Source of the DNA: Timema cristinae
Lineage: Eukaryota > Arthropoda > Insecta > Phasmatodea > Timematidae
Assembly (NCBI GenBank): GCA_039000515.1
Contig: JBCFYV010000012.1
Coordinates: forward strand, 13,907,290 to 13,971,289
Direction of reading: 5' to 3'
DNA: 64,000 bases
Under the pieces are notes generated by a model. It worked only from the letters and a program-made list of their open reading frames with translations, made no database searches and had not been told where the DNA came from. Shown piece after piece: positions 36,880 through 48,600 of this stretch. A program made the translations under genes and the position numbers. Position 1 is the stretch's first letter; each line of letters starts with the position of its first letter.

Positions 36880-37144
36880 AAACCTTTGTATTTCTTCAGG
36901 TGCTCTCTAAATTTGAACAAAGGTTTCATTGAGCTCCGGTAGTCCTCCCAAACCACTTGACCATTTGGAAGGATGGCAAAGGCTTTGTATGCACAGGGGT
37001 GTTGCAAAGAAGACCAGCTTGTTGAATGGGTGGAGGTTGAGGGGTCATAGGAACTGTTGCGGTCCGTGATAGACAGGTTGACAGCGAGGCACGCGATCCA
37101 AACATCCATCAGTTCTGGTAGCAGCGATAACCCGAATGGTGGGT
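36880..37144 (-). CDS. Candidate host exon, unknown protein
   Basis: A minus-strand open frame runs from upstream of Leu-Tyr-His-Pro (about 37144) through MDVWIACLAVNLSITDRN, a Ser/Thr-rich stretch, HPCAYKAFAILPNGQVVWED and FKFREHLKKYK. It is clearly less AT-rich than its surroundings and has protein-like composition with few low-complexity residues. The coding run ends AAATACAAAG followed by GTTTGT, a good splice donor, after which the frame stops within a few codons. No convincing acceptor was found upstream, where the frame stays open to a TAA near 37165, so it could be a first or an internal exon. I do not recognise the family. It is the only segment in the window that looks like host coding sequence; a piece of an uncharacterised mobile element is the main alternative. 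Confidence 0.45.
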
Positions 37145-37256
37145 GGTACAGGGAGGAAGGGATTTTTTTATTTTAGATCTGAGGATTTGGGTCTTTGATT
37201 AGTTACGCTAACCACTTTCAAACAATGCCTTTACTAAACTGATACTTTAGTTGCAT

Positions 37257-37520
37257 AGTTACCCGCCTCAGTGGCCGAATGGTCTAAACTCAATGGCGTC
37301 ACACACTCGTGTTAGATTGGCCTCTAAAAACGGGGATAATGGGGTTAGAATACCACTCGGGTCTACTGAGTGTGTGGTTTTCCTCAATGGTTTACCCTCT
37401 CCTTCCACGCAAATACGGATAGCTTACACCTAAAATACTTCCTTCTTCATTCGTGCCCCATTAAGGTAATTTATCATATTATATGCGTCACTTGAACCGG
37501 TAGTAAGATGCTTTGATTTA
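37257..37520 (+). repeat. SINE family A, tRNA-derived (copy near 37.3 kb)
   Basis: The head reads CCTCAGTGGCCGAATGGTCT (A-box region typical of class-II Leu/Ser tRNA), then TGGCGTCACACACTCGTG, a long variable-arm-like part, and a weak B box GGGTTAGAATACCACTC. The body has CTCTCCTTCCACGCAAATAC, and the tail GAACCGGTAGTAAGATGC is near 37494-37511. The best example of the head in plus orientation. Confidence 0.88.
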
Positions 37521-38120
37521 AACAAATCTACAGAGCTTGTGGAGGATTCTCCTTCTAGACAATCACATGCTCTTAGAGGATTGTGTGAGTCGGGACCAAA
37601 ATAAAGATCTAAATACTATAAAGGAAGATTTCAAACTTACCGTGAGACATATTTACCTATGTTATTGCATGCTACTAGTATTTTATCCCTAATATTTAAG
37701 GGGAAACACCAGAACCCTCGCCAGAACCCTTGGCTTATCATTCATTTCAAGATTGACCCAACTAATAAAAATGTACACACCTTAGGTAACATTTAGGATC
37801 AAACCAGGATATATATATATATATATATATATAAATTAGTTTTGATAATATATCCGCAGCTCTTTGAGGTACTAACTAACAGCTTATAATTTCAAAGTTT
37901 CAGGAATCATAAAATAAATTTTTTTATTTAAAATAATATCTTATAAAATCAACATTAATAAGTAAATAGATTTTATTAAACTGGTATTTGAAAAATGGGG
38001 AGTTGAATATGCACAGAACAACTTTATAACTTTGTGTATTATTTCATTATGCTCTCTGTTGAAGTGTGTTGTTATTTTTTCCCCCATTGCGTGTTTCCGT
38101 AATAATGTTTGTTGTTTAGT
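37521..38120. other. AT-rich intergenic DNA with (AT)n at 37810-37833
   Basis: A short (AT)n microsatellite and otherwise unidentified sequence. Confidence 0.5.
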
Positions 38121-38335
38121 CCAACACCTCGGCTCAGTCGGTATCACGTCAGTCTACTGAGCTAAGGGCCCAACTTCATTTCGATTTGGCCGATATATTT
38201 ATCAAAGTTGAATTTTGGGTTTCCCTTTCACAGTGATGAATTAACAGCTGTAGTCTTGATGTTGAGTCTGTTTTAGATCTAAATTTGTTTAAAGTTGTGT
38301 GGTGATAATATAATAAGTCGTTTAAAAAGTGCTTG
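38121..38335 (+). repeat. SINE family C, tRNA-derived (copy 2)
   Basis: CCTCGGCTCAGTCGGTATCA is a tRNA A-box-like head, then CTACTGAGCTAAGGGCCC and a worn B box TTCATTTCGAT. The body TATTTATCAAAGTTGAATTT and CCTTTCACAGTGATGAATTA matches copy 1 at 28.4 kb. Confidence 0.75.
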
Positions 38336-39490
38336 TCAAATACCTCAAATAAATGGCATAATTATTTAGTCAAACATATAATACTAATTATAAGTATAAT
38401 CTATAATTTAAATAAAGGAGCAAGAAAGTATGGGTTATAAACTGTACCATTTATTTATTTCTAAGCGTTACCTCGATTAATCGCTGCTTGCTGGAGAAAT
38501 GTTTCAATTATAAGCTATATATGATTTTAATTTACTCTCCATCATAGCTTAATATAAAATTTACCATTGTAATATTTTTATTCGTTTATGCAAACGACAA
38601 CTAAGTGCAGTGAATTTTTACCTCCATGAATTTATCCACAGCAACATATTGTGAGCAAAAAACTTTATTACCTTCCTCCTTACCTTTCGTAAGAATGAAA
38701 ACATGAAAGGTATAATTTCATTTACCCTGAGCACAAAATAGAGTGATAATTTCCAACGACCGAATAATTTTGCATGGATGGCTAAACTTGAAAGGTGGCG
38801 AAGGTTGTAAGTAAAGCTAACAATTAATAGTGAAAATGAGAATACACAAGAAGGGGAAAACGGAGAAAGAGGATATGGCAGTAAGGAAGTTGGAGTGGGG
38901 AGGGTTGATTAAGGGGTTAAGGGAGAATTGAGGAGAGTGCACCGGTAGTTTCTTTAATTAACACTGCTCCCTGTTGGCCGGTATATTTCACGATTAATTA
39001 GGCTCCCTTCCCTTAGCGCAGCTGTAAAACTCTTTCTGCATCCAAAGCTTTCCAAGTTCATTTCCCGACCCCGTACGCTCACTCGCCATGTTGGAAGATT
39101 ACGAGAAGAATATTTGGATTTATTGCGAGTTAGCTAAATGCTATCGCAGGTTTTCACTAAACAATGTTTTGCTAAGCAACGTATTGTTATTACTATTTCC
39201 CCTTGATGTATAGAAAATGAAATTTTACATTAAAGTGTTTATGTCTTGATAGCTGTATTATTAATAACTTTAGAAATCATCGAAATATTTTGACAAAATT
39301 TACCAGACACATACATTCTTATCTAGTCACTTTATTTTACAATTAGCCCCAAATAATATGGGGTGTTTAATATATTTGAAATTTTCAATAATGTTTGGTT
39401 CTGAAATATCTATTAGTTACTTATAAGGTGTTGATTGAAGTCAACCTAACTTCGTCCATCCATTGCGAATATATATTTTTGTAGCTCGAA
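38336..39490. other. Intergenic; GC-richer stretch 38880-39110
   Basis: The GC-richer stretch includes TGTTGGCCGGTATATTTCAC and CCCGACCCCGTACGCTCACT. No open frame with a recognised domain. The rest is AT-rich. Confidence 0.45.
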
Positions 39491-39499
39491 TATAATATG

Positions 39500-39536
<37 letters not shown>

Positions 39537-39821
39537 GTTATTATTATTATTATTAGCACAGCGTTTTACTAACCGTTCAGGCTATACGCACTTACGCTAA
39601 TATGCAATGGTAGGGTGATTGTGAGATGAAATGGAGGACCTACAGTTTAACGTGGAATCCGAACCACGATGGAGGCTTGGCATTTCCCACATTCACAAGA
39701 TGTCTTGTCAGAGGTGTAGGAAGGGTTTAATAATCAGATAAATCTGTGCCGGGACCGGGGATTGAACCCCAGAACCTCAGCACAGAAGTCTGACACCTTA
39801 CCCCTAGACCACCAGGTCACC
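39500..39821 (-). repeat. SINE family B, tRNA-derived, full length with target duplication
   Basis: Flanked by the 9-bp direct repeat TATAATATG (39491-39499 and 39822-39830), the expected mark of LINE-mediated insertion. In reverse complement it starts GGTGACCTGGTGGTCTAGGG (A-box region), has a B box GGTTCAATCCCCGG, then a body with a second B-box-like GTGGTTCGGATTCCACG, the tail GGTTAGTAAAACGCTGTGC and a (TAA)n end, here seen as (TTA)n at 39502-39555. About 320 bp in all. Confidence 0.93.
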
Positions 39822-39830
39822 TATAATATG

Positions 39831-40752
39831 GGTTAATATATTGAAATTATTTTGTAGGGTTATTTATGATGAATATACATTTCTCTCTTCTTTATATAAA
39901 TGTGTATTTTATTACATTCCCTCAGAGAAAAAAAGTAGTGTGATAGTAATATAATTTTAATTTGAAATAGTCTGGATGCTTCATGATCCCTTTAACCTAA
40001 TAAAGTGTTTTAGTAAAGCTAACTGTCTGCTACTAGGACTGGACCAGAAACTATTTTACTGATTAGGCTAAGACTTAGTATCTAGGATTTTAATAATATT
40101 TTCTAGAGGGATTTTGGAAATTATTTATTTAACCCTATAATAATGTTTGTTTATTTAAGTGACCCAAATAATTATTTTCTAAATATGAGCTAAAATGATC
40201 TTTATTAAACACATTATTTTTAACATTAAAAAAATTCATATGCCATTTTCCAATAAAAAATACTTTGAGGTAAATTTACATAAGCCAAATTTGTCAATCT
40301 TTATCATATTTCCACCTCTCTCTCAGATGTGAAATAAATTATCATTGCAAGGTTGTAAGACATTTAAAATTAAACAAATTTTCTATGTAATGTGTTTTAT
40401 AAACCTAATTGATAACGCTTAGGGTGTAAACAAATACATTTTTAAATGGAAGTCTGGGATACGAGTGACTTTTTATGCTCTTTGTTGAACCCGGGAAAAT
40501 CCTATATTATCAATATGTTTCAATAAACGTCCATATTATTGCTATACAATTTCTATCTTTGGTGGAATGTAATATTGCTCTTTTACCTTTATTTCTTTGC
40601 TACAATGTATTTGTTTCATTTAATGTTTCTTACAAGCTTTCAGCTAATGTCTCAATTTTTAGGTTGGGGCTCTGTGGGACCATGGAGTGCACCATGCCAT
40701 GTTTGTTGTCAAATTGATTCCTCGGAAAAAAAAACATGATCTGTTGATTTAC

Positions 40753-40756
<4 letters not shown>
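39831..40756. other. AT-rich intergenic DNA
   Basis: Open frames near 40475-40740 are AT-driven and show no domain. No gene supported. Confidence 0.5.

Positions 40757-40826
<70 letters not shown>
40757..40826. repeat. (AT)n microsatellite
   Basis: About 70 bases of alternating AT leading directly into the (ACAT)n array. Confidence 0.97.
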
Positions 40827-40828
<2 letters not shown>

Positions 40829-40831
40829 TAT

Positions 40832-40861
40832 ATACATACCTACCTACATACATACATACCA

Positions 40862-40893
<32 letters not shown>

Positions 40894-41106
40894 CATACAT
40901 ACAACATGCATACATACATACATACATACATACATACATACATACATACATACATACATACATACATACATACATACATACATACATACATACATTCATA
41001 CATACATACATATAAACATACATACATACATAAATACATACATACATACATACATACATACATACATACATACATACATACATACATACATACATACATA
41101 CATACA

Positions 41107-41137
<31 letters not shown>

Positions 41138-41234
41138 CATACATACATACATACATACATACATACATACATACATACATACATACATACATACATACAT
41201 ACATACATACATACATACATACATACATACATAC
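40832..41234. repeat. (ACAT)n microsatellite, left of the retrotransposon
   Basis: About 400 bp of ATAC/ACAT tetranucleotides with scattered variants. At 40993-41040 a set of variants occurs in order: CATTCATAC, TATAAACATA, TAAATACATA. The same ordered set recurs in the right-hand array, which supports a single original array split by the insertion. All open frames here are repeat artefacts. Confidence 0.97.
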
Positions 41235-41239
41235 AGAGT

Positions 41240-41640
41240 GTGGAGATAAGACGCATCAATCTTACAAAGATTACTCCACGAGTACAACGAGCAGCGTTTT
41301 GTGAAATAGACGAAACAAGCGCTAATAAAATTTTAGAAACGGCTCGCATTAAAGTCGGCTGGGTAAACTGTCGCATCCGCTCAGTTGTAAGTGTGAGGCG
41401 GTGCTTCAAATGTCTTGGATACGGGCACCATGCGCGCAACTGCAAGGGCCCAGACAGAAGTAAATCATGTTACAAATGTGGCGGAGAGAGCCACAAGTCC
41501 GCTGACTGTGTTGAGCAGCCAAAATGCATTTTGTGCACACCGGGCGAAGATGCTAAAGACGGCCTGTGCCACATATCTTGCTCGGGGCCTGTAAGGCATT
41601 CCGTGTTGCTCTAGCTGAAGCTATAAGCTCGCAGAAATGA
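41240..41640 (+). pseudogene. ORF1 (gag-like) C-terminal remnant with CCHC zinc knuckles
   Basis: Open from the microsatellite junction to a stop at 41612-41614. It shows two clear CX2CX4HX4C knuckles ([14 protein letters not shown] and [14 protein letters not shown]) and a third, atypical Cys/His cluster starting CILC, as usual for R1-clade ORF1 proteins that bind element RNA. A single-base shift near 41575-41590 moves the natural ending into another frame, whose stop TGA at 41638-41640 overlaps the ORF2 start as ATGA. Only about 120-130 residues remain, against several hundred in intact relatives, because the element is 5'-truncated. Confidence 0.88.
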
Positions 41641-44607
41641 CGCGCGTACACCAAGGAAATTTGAACAGGTGCGTGCTTGCGCAGAACCTACTACGTCAGC
41701 GTGTCTTCGAAGACAAGATTGACGTCTGCATCATCTGCGAGCAACACTCAAACCTTCGAGATAGGACATGGTTCACTGATAAATCCAACACTGCGGTGAT
41801 TTGGACTGTAAATCCAAACAAGGTAATCACTAGCAAAAGCGGTTGCGGGGAAGGTTTTGTCTGGATAAAGACCTCCACGACTTACATCATGAGCGTCTAC
41901 CTTTCACCTAATGAAGGGATTAGTGTGTTCCGCCAAAAGCTGGCTAGCATCGAAGACGCTATTAGCGATTTCAATGGCGAAGTCATTGTAGCTGGCGACT
42001 TCAACGCTAAATCTGCCGATTGGGGAGCAGATTTCTCAGACACCAGAGGAAACGAAGTCGCAGACTTTGCTGCAAGGCTTGACCTTACAGTCCTGAACAC
42101 TGGAAACACATCGACCTTCAGAAGACCGGGGTACCTCGAATCTATTCTCGACATCTCACTGGGGACCTCAAGAATGGCCAGCATGATCAAGAACTGGAGA
42201 GTCTCGGAAGAATACAGTGGTAGCGATCATCAACACATCACATTCAGTGTTGAAGTGCCTTCCACTCCAGCAACGCAAAAAGGCCCTGAAGAACGGAGGT
42301 GGAACGCTAAAAAGCTTGACCCAGAAGCTCTACGAGCGTCCCTTTCGCGAAGCTGGTCAACTCTTAAATTCCACCCGACTCTGAATGCTAGTAGCGAGAC
42401 GGAGAAATTGGTGCTGATAACGATGACGCCTCCATGCCGCGTCTGAAAAACCAGTTCTCTCACAGGCCGGTATATTGGTGGACATCAGAAATCGCGGCGC
42501 TCCGAAAGAAATGTCTTAAACTTCGTCGTAGAGCAACGAGAGTCGCAAAACTCACTCTTGACTATGCCTTGTATTCTAGCGAGTACAAAAAGGCCAAAAA
42601 GGAGCTGAATCATACCATCAAGGAGAGCAAAGTGACACTGTGGAAAGAAATCTGCAACGATCTTGAACGGGATATCTGGGGCAAAGCCTACCAAATTGTA
42701 GTTAAAAAACTCGGAAAGGCTTCACCAGAAGCGCCTAAACCCCCGTCCATAATGAACAACATTGTAGCGGAGTTGTTTCCAAAACACCCGACACGAGTAA
42801 AAAGTCACTATTCACACAGTGGTGAAGTTACATCTTTCACAGCCAAGGAGCTGCAAGATGCAGCTAGGACCCTCAAAATAGGGAAGGCACCCTGCCCCGA
42901 CGGCATTCCAACGTCGATGATTAAGATCATAGCTTAGGAATTCCCGGATCTACTGCTGAATGCATATAACGCGTGCCTTGCAACCGGCACGTTTGCTACC
43001 GTCTGGAAGCGCCAGAGACTGGTCCTCCTGGATAAAGGGAAGGGACCCCCCTTAACACCTTCGTCTTATAGGCCACTATGCATGCTAGACATCACCGGTA
43101 AATTGCTCGAAAAACTGATACGGACGAGACTTCGAAACGACATTGACCACGTCGGTGGCTTCGCCGAAAATCAACACGGATTTCGAAAGGGCCGATCGAC
43201 GATCGGAGCGATTAAGAAGATCGTGGGGATTATAGCCGAAGCGTGGTCTGGTAACCTTAAATCACGCAAAGTCTGCATCCTCCTCACGCTTGACGTAAGA
43301 AACGCTTTCAACAGCGCGAGATGGGATGACATCCTGGAGGCACTGGAGCATCGGTTCAACATAAAAAATGAAAACTTGGCCATATTTGAGGATTATCTTG
43401 ACGCAAGAACGTTAATTGTCAAAACCACAGAAGGCCCCCAAGAATACCCGATAACGGCTGGTGTACCACAGGGCTCGGTCATGGGCCCCGACCTATGGAA
43501 CGCAAATTACGACGAACTACTGGAGATTCCTTTGCCGAAGCAAGTACAGCTAACGGGTTTCGCTGATGACGTCGCGGCCACAGTAGTGGCGGAGAGCGTT
43601 GAGGAGGCCGAACTCCTGGTCCGGTCGACCATTGACGCCGTCGAAACCTGGCTTGAAGAACATCAGCTAAAACAAGCCAAACATAAAACTGAGATGGTTG
43701 TGCTGACGCGTCAGAGATGGTTTCCTAAACCCTTTAACGTAGACATTGGCGTGACAACATTGTCGTCTACAAGGACACTGCGCTATCTGGGAGAGACGAT
43801 AGACGAAAAGCTGTCCTTTCGTGAACACTTAGAAAGGGCATGCATAAAAGCCAGTAAGACGGTATCCAGCCTATCGAGAATCATGGTCAACACAATGGGC
43901 CCACGATCTAAAAAGAGAAGAGTTCTTTTGGAAGTACTCCACTCAATCCTGCTCTACGGTGCGGAAATATGGGAGATATCCTGAAGCAAAAGACCTATCG
44001 GTGAAAGATTGCGGCAGTACAAAGGCGAGGGGCCCTCAGGGTGACCTGTGCCTACCGCACGGTCTCCGAGGCAGATGTTCTGGTTATAGCGGGGGCACCA
44101 CCTATCGACCTACTAGCATTTGAGAGAGTAAAACTCTATGACTTCAAAACTAGAGGCGTCAACGCGGCCGAGGCCAGAGCAAGAGTGAAGGCGGAAACGC
44201 AGAAGGAATGGGAAAATAGATGGAGGGCCTGCAACAAGGGCAGATGGACAGCTCGCCTGATCCCGAACATCAAAGATTGGATCACTCGAAACCATGGCGA
44301 AGCAGACTTCTTCCTAACCCAACTGCTGACGGGACATGGCTCGTTTAATGCATATCTATATAAAATGGGCTTACATCACACCCCGAGGTGCAAGTACTGC
44401 CCGGACAGAATCGACGACGCTGAGCACACGTTTTTTGAGTGCGATCGCTGGAAGAACTGCAGAGCCAAAACCGAAACAAACATAGGCAAGACCCTCGATC
44501 CTGCGAGCCTAGTGATCCATATGCTACAGCGGGAAGAAAGTTGGAAGGAAATCGCTGCGTATGCGCAGCGCCTCCTTAAAGAAAAGATCTCAGAAAGAGA
44601 CCTGTGA
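41637..44607 (+). pseudogene. ORF2: endonuclease-reverse transcriptase polyprotein, broken
   Basis: Starts at ATG 41637 and spans about 990 codons, the normal ORF2 length of the clade. The apurinic-type endonuclease (about residues 1-215) shows NLNRC, CIICEQHS, VAGDFNAKSADWG and GSDHQHITF, covering the catalytic Asn, Glu, Asp/Asn and Asp-His positions. The reverse transcriptase follows with ENQHGFRKGRSTIGA, LTLDVRNAFNSARWDD, GVPQGSVMGPDLWN, the catalytic GFADDVAAT and LRYLGETIDEKLSF. Near the end is CX2CX8HX4C (CKYCPDRIDDAEHTFFEC). Lesions: a frameshift at about 42405-42433, a TAG at 42935-42937, a frameshift at about 43975-43981 and a TGA at 44002-44004. The enzyme family nicks the target and primes reverse transcription there. 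Confidence 0.93.
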
Positions 44608-44830
44608 AACAGGAGCGGACGTCATATGACGCAACACGGACTGGGTTGAAGTAATGCTAACGCGGTTCCGACCCAGTCTTCCCTGCAATTATGTGCGGGA
44701 AAGAGCAGAGGAGGTTTTTTAGTGGGTGGAAATCCCACACTACCGACCATCACAATTTCAAATGAGCGGTGTCTTTGAAAGATTTTTCCTCCTCAAGTGT
44801 AAAAAAAACAAAACAAAAAAACAAAAAAAA
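44608..44830 (+). other. 3' UTR and A-rich tail of the Waldo-like element
   Basis: About 190 bases of UTR with a small hairpin at 44722-44738 (GTGGG, loop, CCCAC) preceded by GAGGTTTTTT and followed by ACTACCGACC. A similar TTTTAGT-hairpin-CTACC arrangement is, from memory, seen in R1-clade 3' UTRs. The tail (44801-44830) is A-rich with C interruptions and runs straight into CATTCAAACATACATAC of the microsatellite. Confidence 0.75.
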
Positions 44831-45378
44831 CATTCAAACATACATACATACATACATACATACATACATACATACATTCATACATACATACATACATATA
44901 AACAAACATACATACATACATAAATACATACATACATACATACATACATACATTCATACATACATACATACATACATACATAAATACATACATACATACA
45001 TACATACAAACATACATAAATACATACATACATACATTCATACATACATATATACATACATACATACATAAATACATACATACATACAAACATACATACA
45101 TACATACATACATACATACATACATACATTCATACATACATACATACATATAAACATACATACATACATACATAAATACATACATACATACATACATACA
45201 TTCATACATACATACATACATACATACATACATACATACATACATACATACATACATGCATACATACATACATATAAACATGCATACATACATACATACA
45301 TACATACATGCATACATACATACATACATACATACGTACATACATACATACATACACACACATACATACATACATACA

Positions 45379-45410
<32 letters not shown>

Positions 45411-45641
45411 AACATGCATACATACATACATACATACATAAATACATACATACATACATACATACATATAAACATGCATACATACATACATACATACATA
45501 CATACATACATACATACATGCATACATACATACATACATACATACATACATACATACATACATACATACATACATACATACATACATACATACATACATA
45601 CATACATACATACATACATACGTACATACATACATACATAC
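44831..45641. repeat. (ACAT)n microsatellite, right of the retrotransposon
   Basis: About 810 bp. It is more interrupted than the left array, with recurrent variants CATTCATAC, TATAAACA and TAAATACA in the same order as on the left (44873-44924, 45127-45178). A phrase CATATAAACATGCATACATA is repeated three times (near 45271, 45406 and 45466), a mild higher-order structure. Long open frames on both strands are artefacts. Confidence 0.97.
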
Positions 45642-48600
45642 TCAAAAACCAACGCTGTACTTAATCAATCCTTGCTAACTTTCACCCCACCTCCCTAACA
45701 ATGAATACTTCCTTGGCTTCCACAAAATCCATACACTGAGTCATACATGCTCTTAAAGACAAATTTACGTTTTTTAATTCTATAATGTTCAGTAGCTCAA
45801 AATTAACTACACACAAAGCTAGTGTACCCTTTTGATTTTATTTGCCTGTTGATTTCTGTACAGATACTTGAATCAGAAGCTATGTGTCTAACGAGAATAA
45901 AAGCCTCGTCCGTGTGCTTTAATATAAAATGTTGAGATCCGAGTTCTATAAAAACTCATAGAATATCCTTATTTTCACAAATGACGAAGTTCTAGTAATC
46001 TTACAGTTTTGATATTAATGTGCTCATTTACGTCTTATTGTATCAATCAGTCAGAAAGTGAAGAGAAAGAAGGTCCCTTAAAACATATCCATGACATCTG
46101 TTATCTAATGCTGCCGTGTTCTTTAACAAAGTCGCGCATGGTTAGAACTTACGACACCCTCCATGAACCTCCAACCAACTATCTATTTCTCTCCCGGGCC
46201 ATCTTCCCAACCTTCTTATACTTAACCTGGGCCTTCCTTGTAAGAGAGAGCTGGCTTATCTCTACACACTTCCTGGGGTAAGTAATGAACACAAAGGAAG
46301 GGTACTTAAAAGCTGAGATTAAACCTTCAACTGTTGAGGTTGAAGTTGTCACTAGACTATACGCACAATCTTATCAGCGAAAGTCGTCTACCTGTAAAAA
46401 AAAGAAGAGACAAATTAAACGAAGAATCTACTTCTTGCTTTGTTTCTGTTCAAGACAAAAGAATATGACATTTTGGTTTGAGTGTTGTTTTTTGTGTGTA
46501 ATAGTAAGAAGTGTAGGTATTTTTTTTGGCCAAAGGTTAATATAGCTAACTAAAAAGGTGATGTTATTGTTAATAAATGCAAGTTATCTATATAAATATG
46601 GTTTTTTAAATTTTTTAATAAATAATCATTTAATTTTATCTGAGGTTCCTTTTTGCAGTGAAAATAATAATGCAAAAAAAAATCCATTTCAATCTCAAAA
46701 CTCAATTTAAACATAAAATAATTATGTATATTCAGATAGGTATATATATGTATATACTTATTTGAATATGTATATATAATATATATATATACTTATCTGA
46801 ATATTAAATATCTAAAAGTTAATTTTGAAATTTAAATTTTTTTTCTCATCACTAAATAGAACTTATTTTTCTTGTTTTACGGTCCTTTACTTGTACATAA
46901 TTTTCTATATTTCTGAACCGTAAACTTCCAACGTTTTATTAAATTACTATCTTTTTAAAACAAAATACAAAATGCACCAGTTCCATAAAAATGTATTACA
47001 ATTATTGTTTAGATTATTATCTTTATATTTGGAGTTCAAACTTACCTAGTAGCTTTTGATTTACTAATTAGTTTTTTGAATTACTTCAAGACATTTTAAT
47101 TCAAAGTCCTTGGTTTTATCGATACAGTCAGACAAATTCTTTGAGACCATGTAGAGTTATTGAGAATTCAAGAAAATTTGAAGGACCTGTTTTTAAGTTA
47201 TTCTTAACTATCACTAATAACTAAATATTATATACACGTATATGTTGCATACTTTAGAGGATAGAGTTTGGAAGAAAGGAAGTATTCAGTGAGTATTGTG
47301 TATTTTAGGAGATAAAATAATTTACATGATTCAGCAGTGGGGGGTCAATGGCCAGGGGCAGAATTATTGGGATGTCTGAGGGGGGCAATAATAACAATGC
47401 ATATGTTTTATAGAGTTAATTTAATTATTATATTATTTTACTATTCGTATTATTAAATTTGTTCCAAATATTTTAAAAATTAGATTCTAAATGGGTTTAA
47501 TTTCTTCCCTTTAGAACTTAAGATCTAATGACGCCAATTCTAGTAGCCCAAGACAAGCCAGGTGTAGATTGATAGACCATTAGAAGATGGTCAATTGGCT
47601 CACCTCTAGAGACCGGGTCTTTTACACCATGAACCCATGAGAGCAGTGATTGGTTAGTTGCTGGATTATTAGAGCAAAACGACTCTCGAAGGTTGCATGT
47701 GGCTTCCTGTACTATGCTTGGAGCGTCCAAATCCGCTATATCAATCAAGATTATTTTGGGACAAATACACGTAGAACATTTATTATATAGGCATGAAAAT
47801 CTTAAAATGGTTAGGGGATAGGTGTTTTTAGTCAGCTCACTGTTTAGTTCTAACATATATTTATTTTAAACAAATCAATCTTTAAATTTCACTATTTTTT
47901 AATATTTTTTATATTATTTAAATTACAAACAATGATAGCGACACAAATTGTTAGTTTTAACTTCAATTCATGATATGTTTAAACAGTGATTACATATATT
48001 TTTTTATAATGTAAATCCCACAGTCAAACATTTCAGTGACCAGTGTTGTAATATTATTGTTTAAGGTTGGCATTGCAATGTCATTATTATTTTATAAAAT
48101 AAATATTCAATTTATAAATTGTATAATAAAATATTTAAAACAACCTTTGATAAAATATATGGTGTAATAATATAACATTGCATTTTTTCAAAGTTTGTAC
48201 AATCTATTGTGATTATAAAATAAAATTCTAACAATATCAATAATGTTTTCTAATTGGGCATGTGGCTTTTAATAACTTGGTCACAGTAGCTGCTCTAATA
48301 ATCAAAAGCGAAACTCTAGGTTAAAGCCTAAGTGTAAAATTTAGTTCCTCATTTATGATAATTTACATTTGTAACTGCTTTTAAAGTGTAAATTAAGTTT
48401 TCAGGTGTCACCATTTTCTTTGATAAAACAAAGCCCCATTGTATGCTCTATAATGGTTATCTATTATGAAAGATATGTAAAATATATTATTTTATAAAAT
48501 ACCTCTGAGAGATAATCAGTTACATGAAATAAAATACTGAAAAATATGGAAAAGTCAAATGATTTTAAAACTTGGAAAGATAATCAAATCACTGTGGCGA

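Larger units (their letters stand above)
41235..44830 (+). mobile_element. R1-clade non-LTR retrotransposon, Waldo-like, 5'-truncated and inactivated
   Basis: About 3.6 kb between two (ACAT)n arrays. It has, in order, the C-terminal part of a gag-like ORF1 with zinc knuckles, an ORF2 with apurinic-type endonuclease, reverse transcriptase and a C-terminal CCHC motif, a short 3' UTR and an A-rich tail. ORF1 and ORF2 overlapped by ATGA, typical of the R1 clade. R1-clade Waldo elements are known for inserting in (ACAY)n repeats (from memory), which matches the target here. The 5' end is lost: the first sequence after the microsatellite is already late ORF1. At least five lesions disable the copy. 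The region is distinctly GC-richer than the rest of the window. Confidence 0.9.

Noticed and set aside
41235..44830. Endogenous virus or LTR retrotransposon
   Set aside because: No LTRs, integrase, protease or envelope; endonuclease-RT order, ATGA overlap and A-rich tail fit a non-LTR element.
23425..45641. CRISPR array (regular short repeats)
   Set aside because: The repeats are simple tetranucleotides or a spacerless minisatellite, and the sequence context is eukaryotic.
44769..45698. Long repetitive open frames on both strands near the retrotransposon
   Set aside because: Same (ACAT)n artefact; the real genes of the element end at 44607.
47518..47856. 112-codon minus frame
   Set aside because: Some less AT-rich sequence, but no motif, no clear start context and no splice or promoter evidence.
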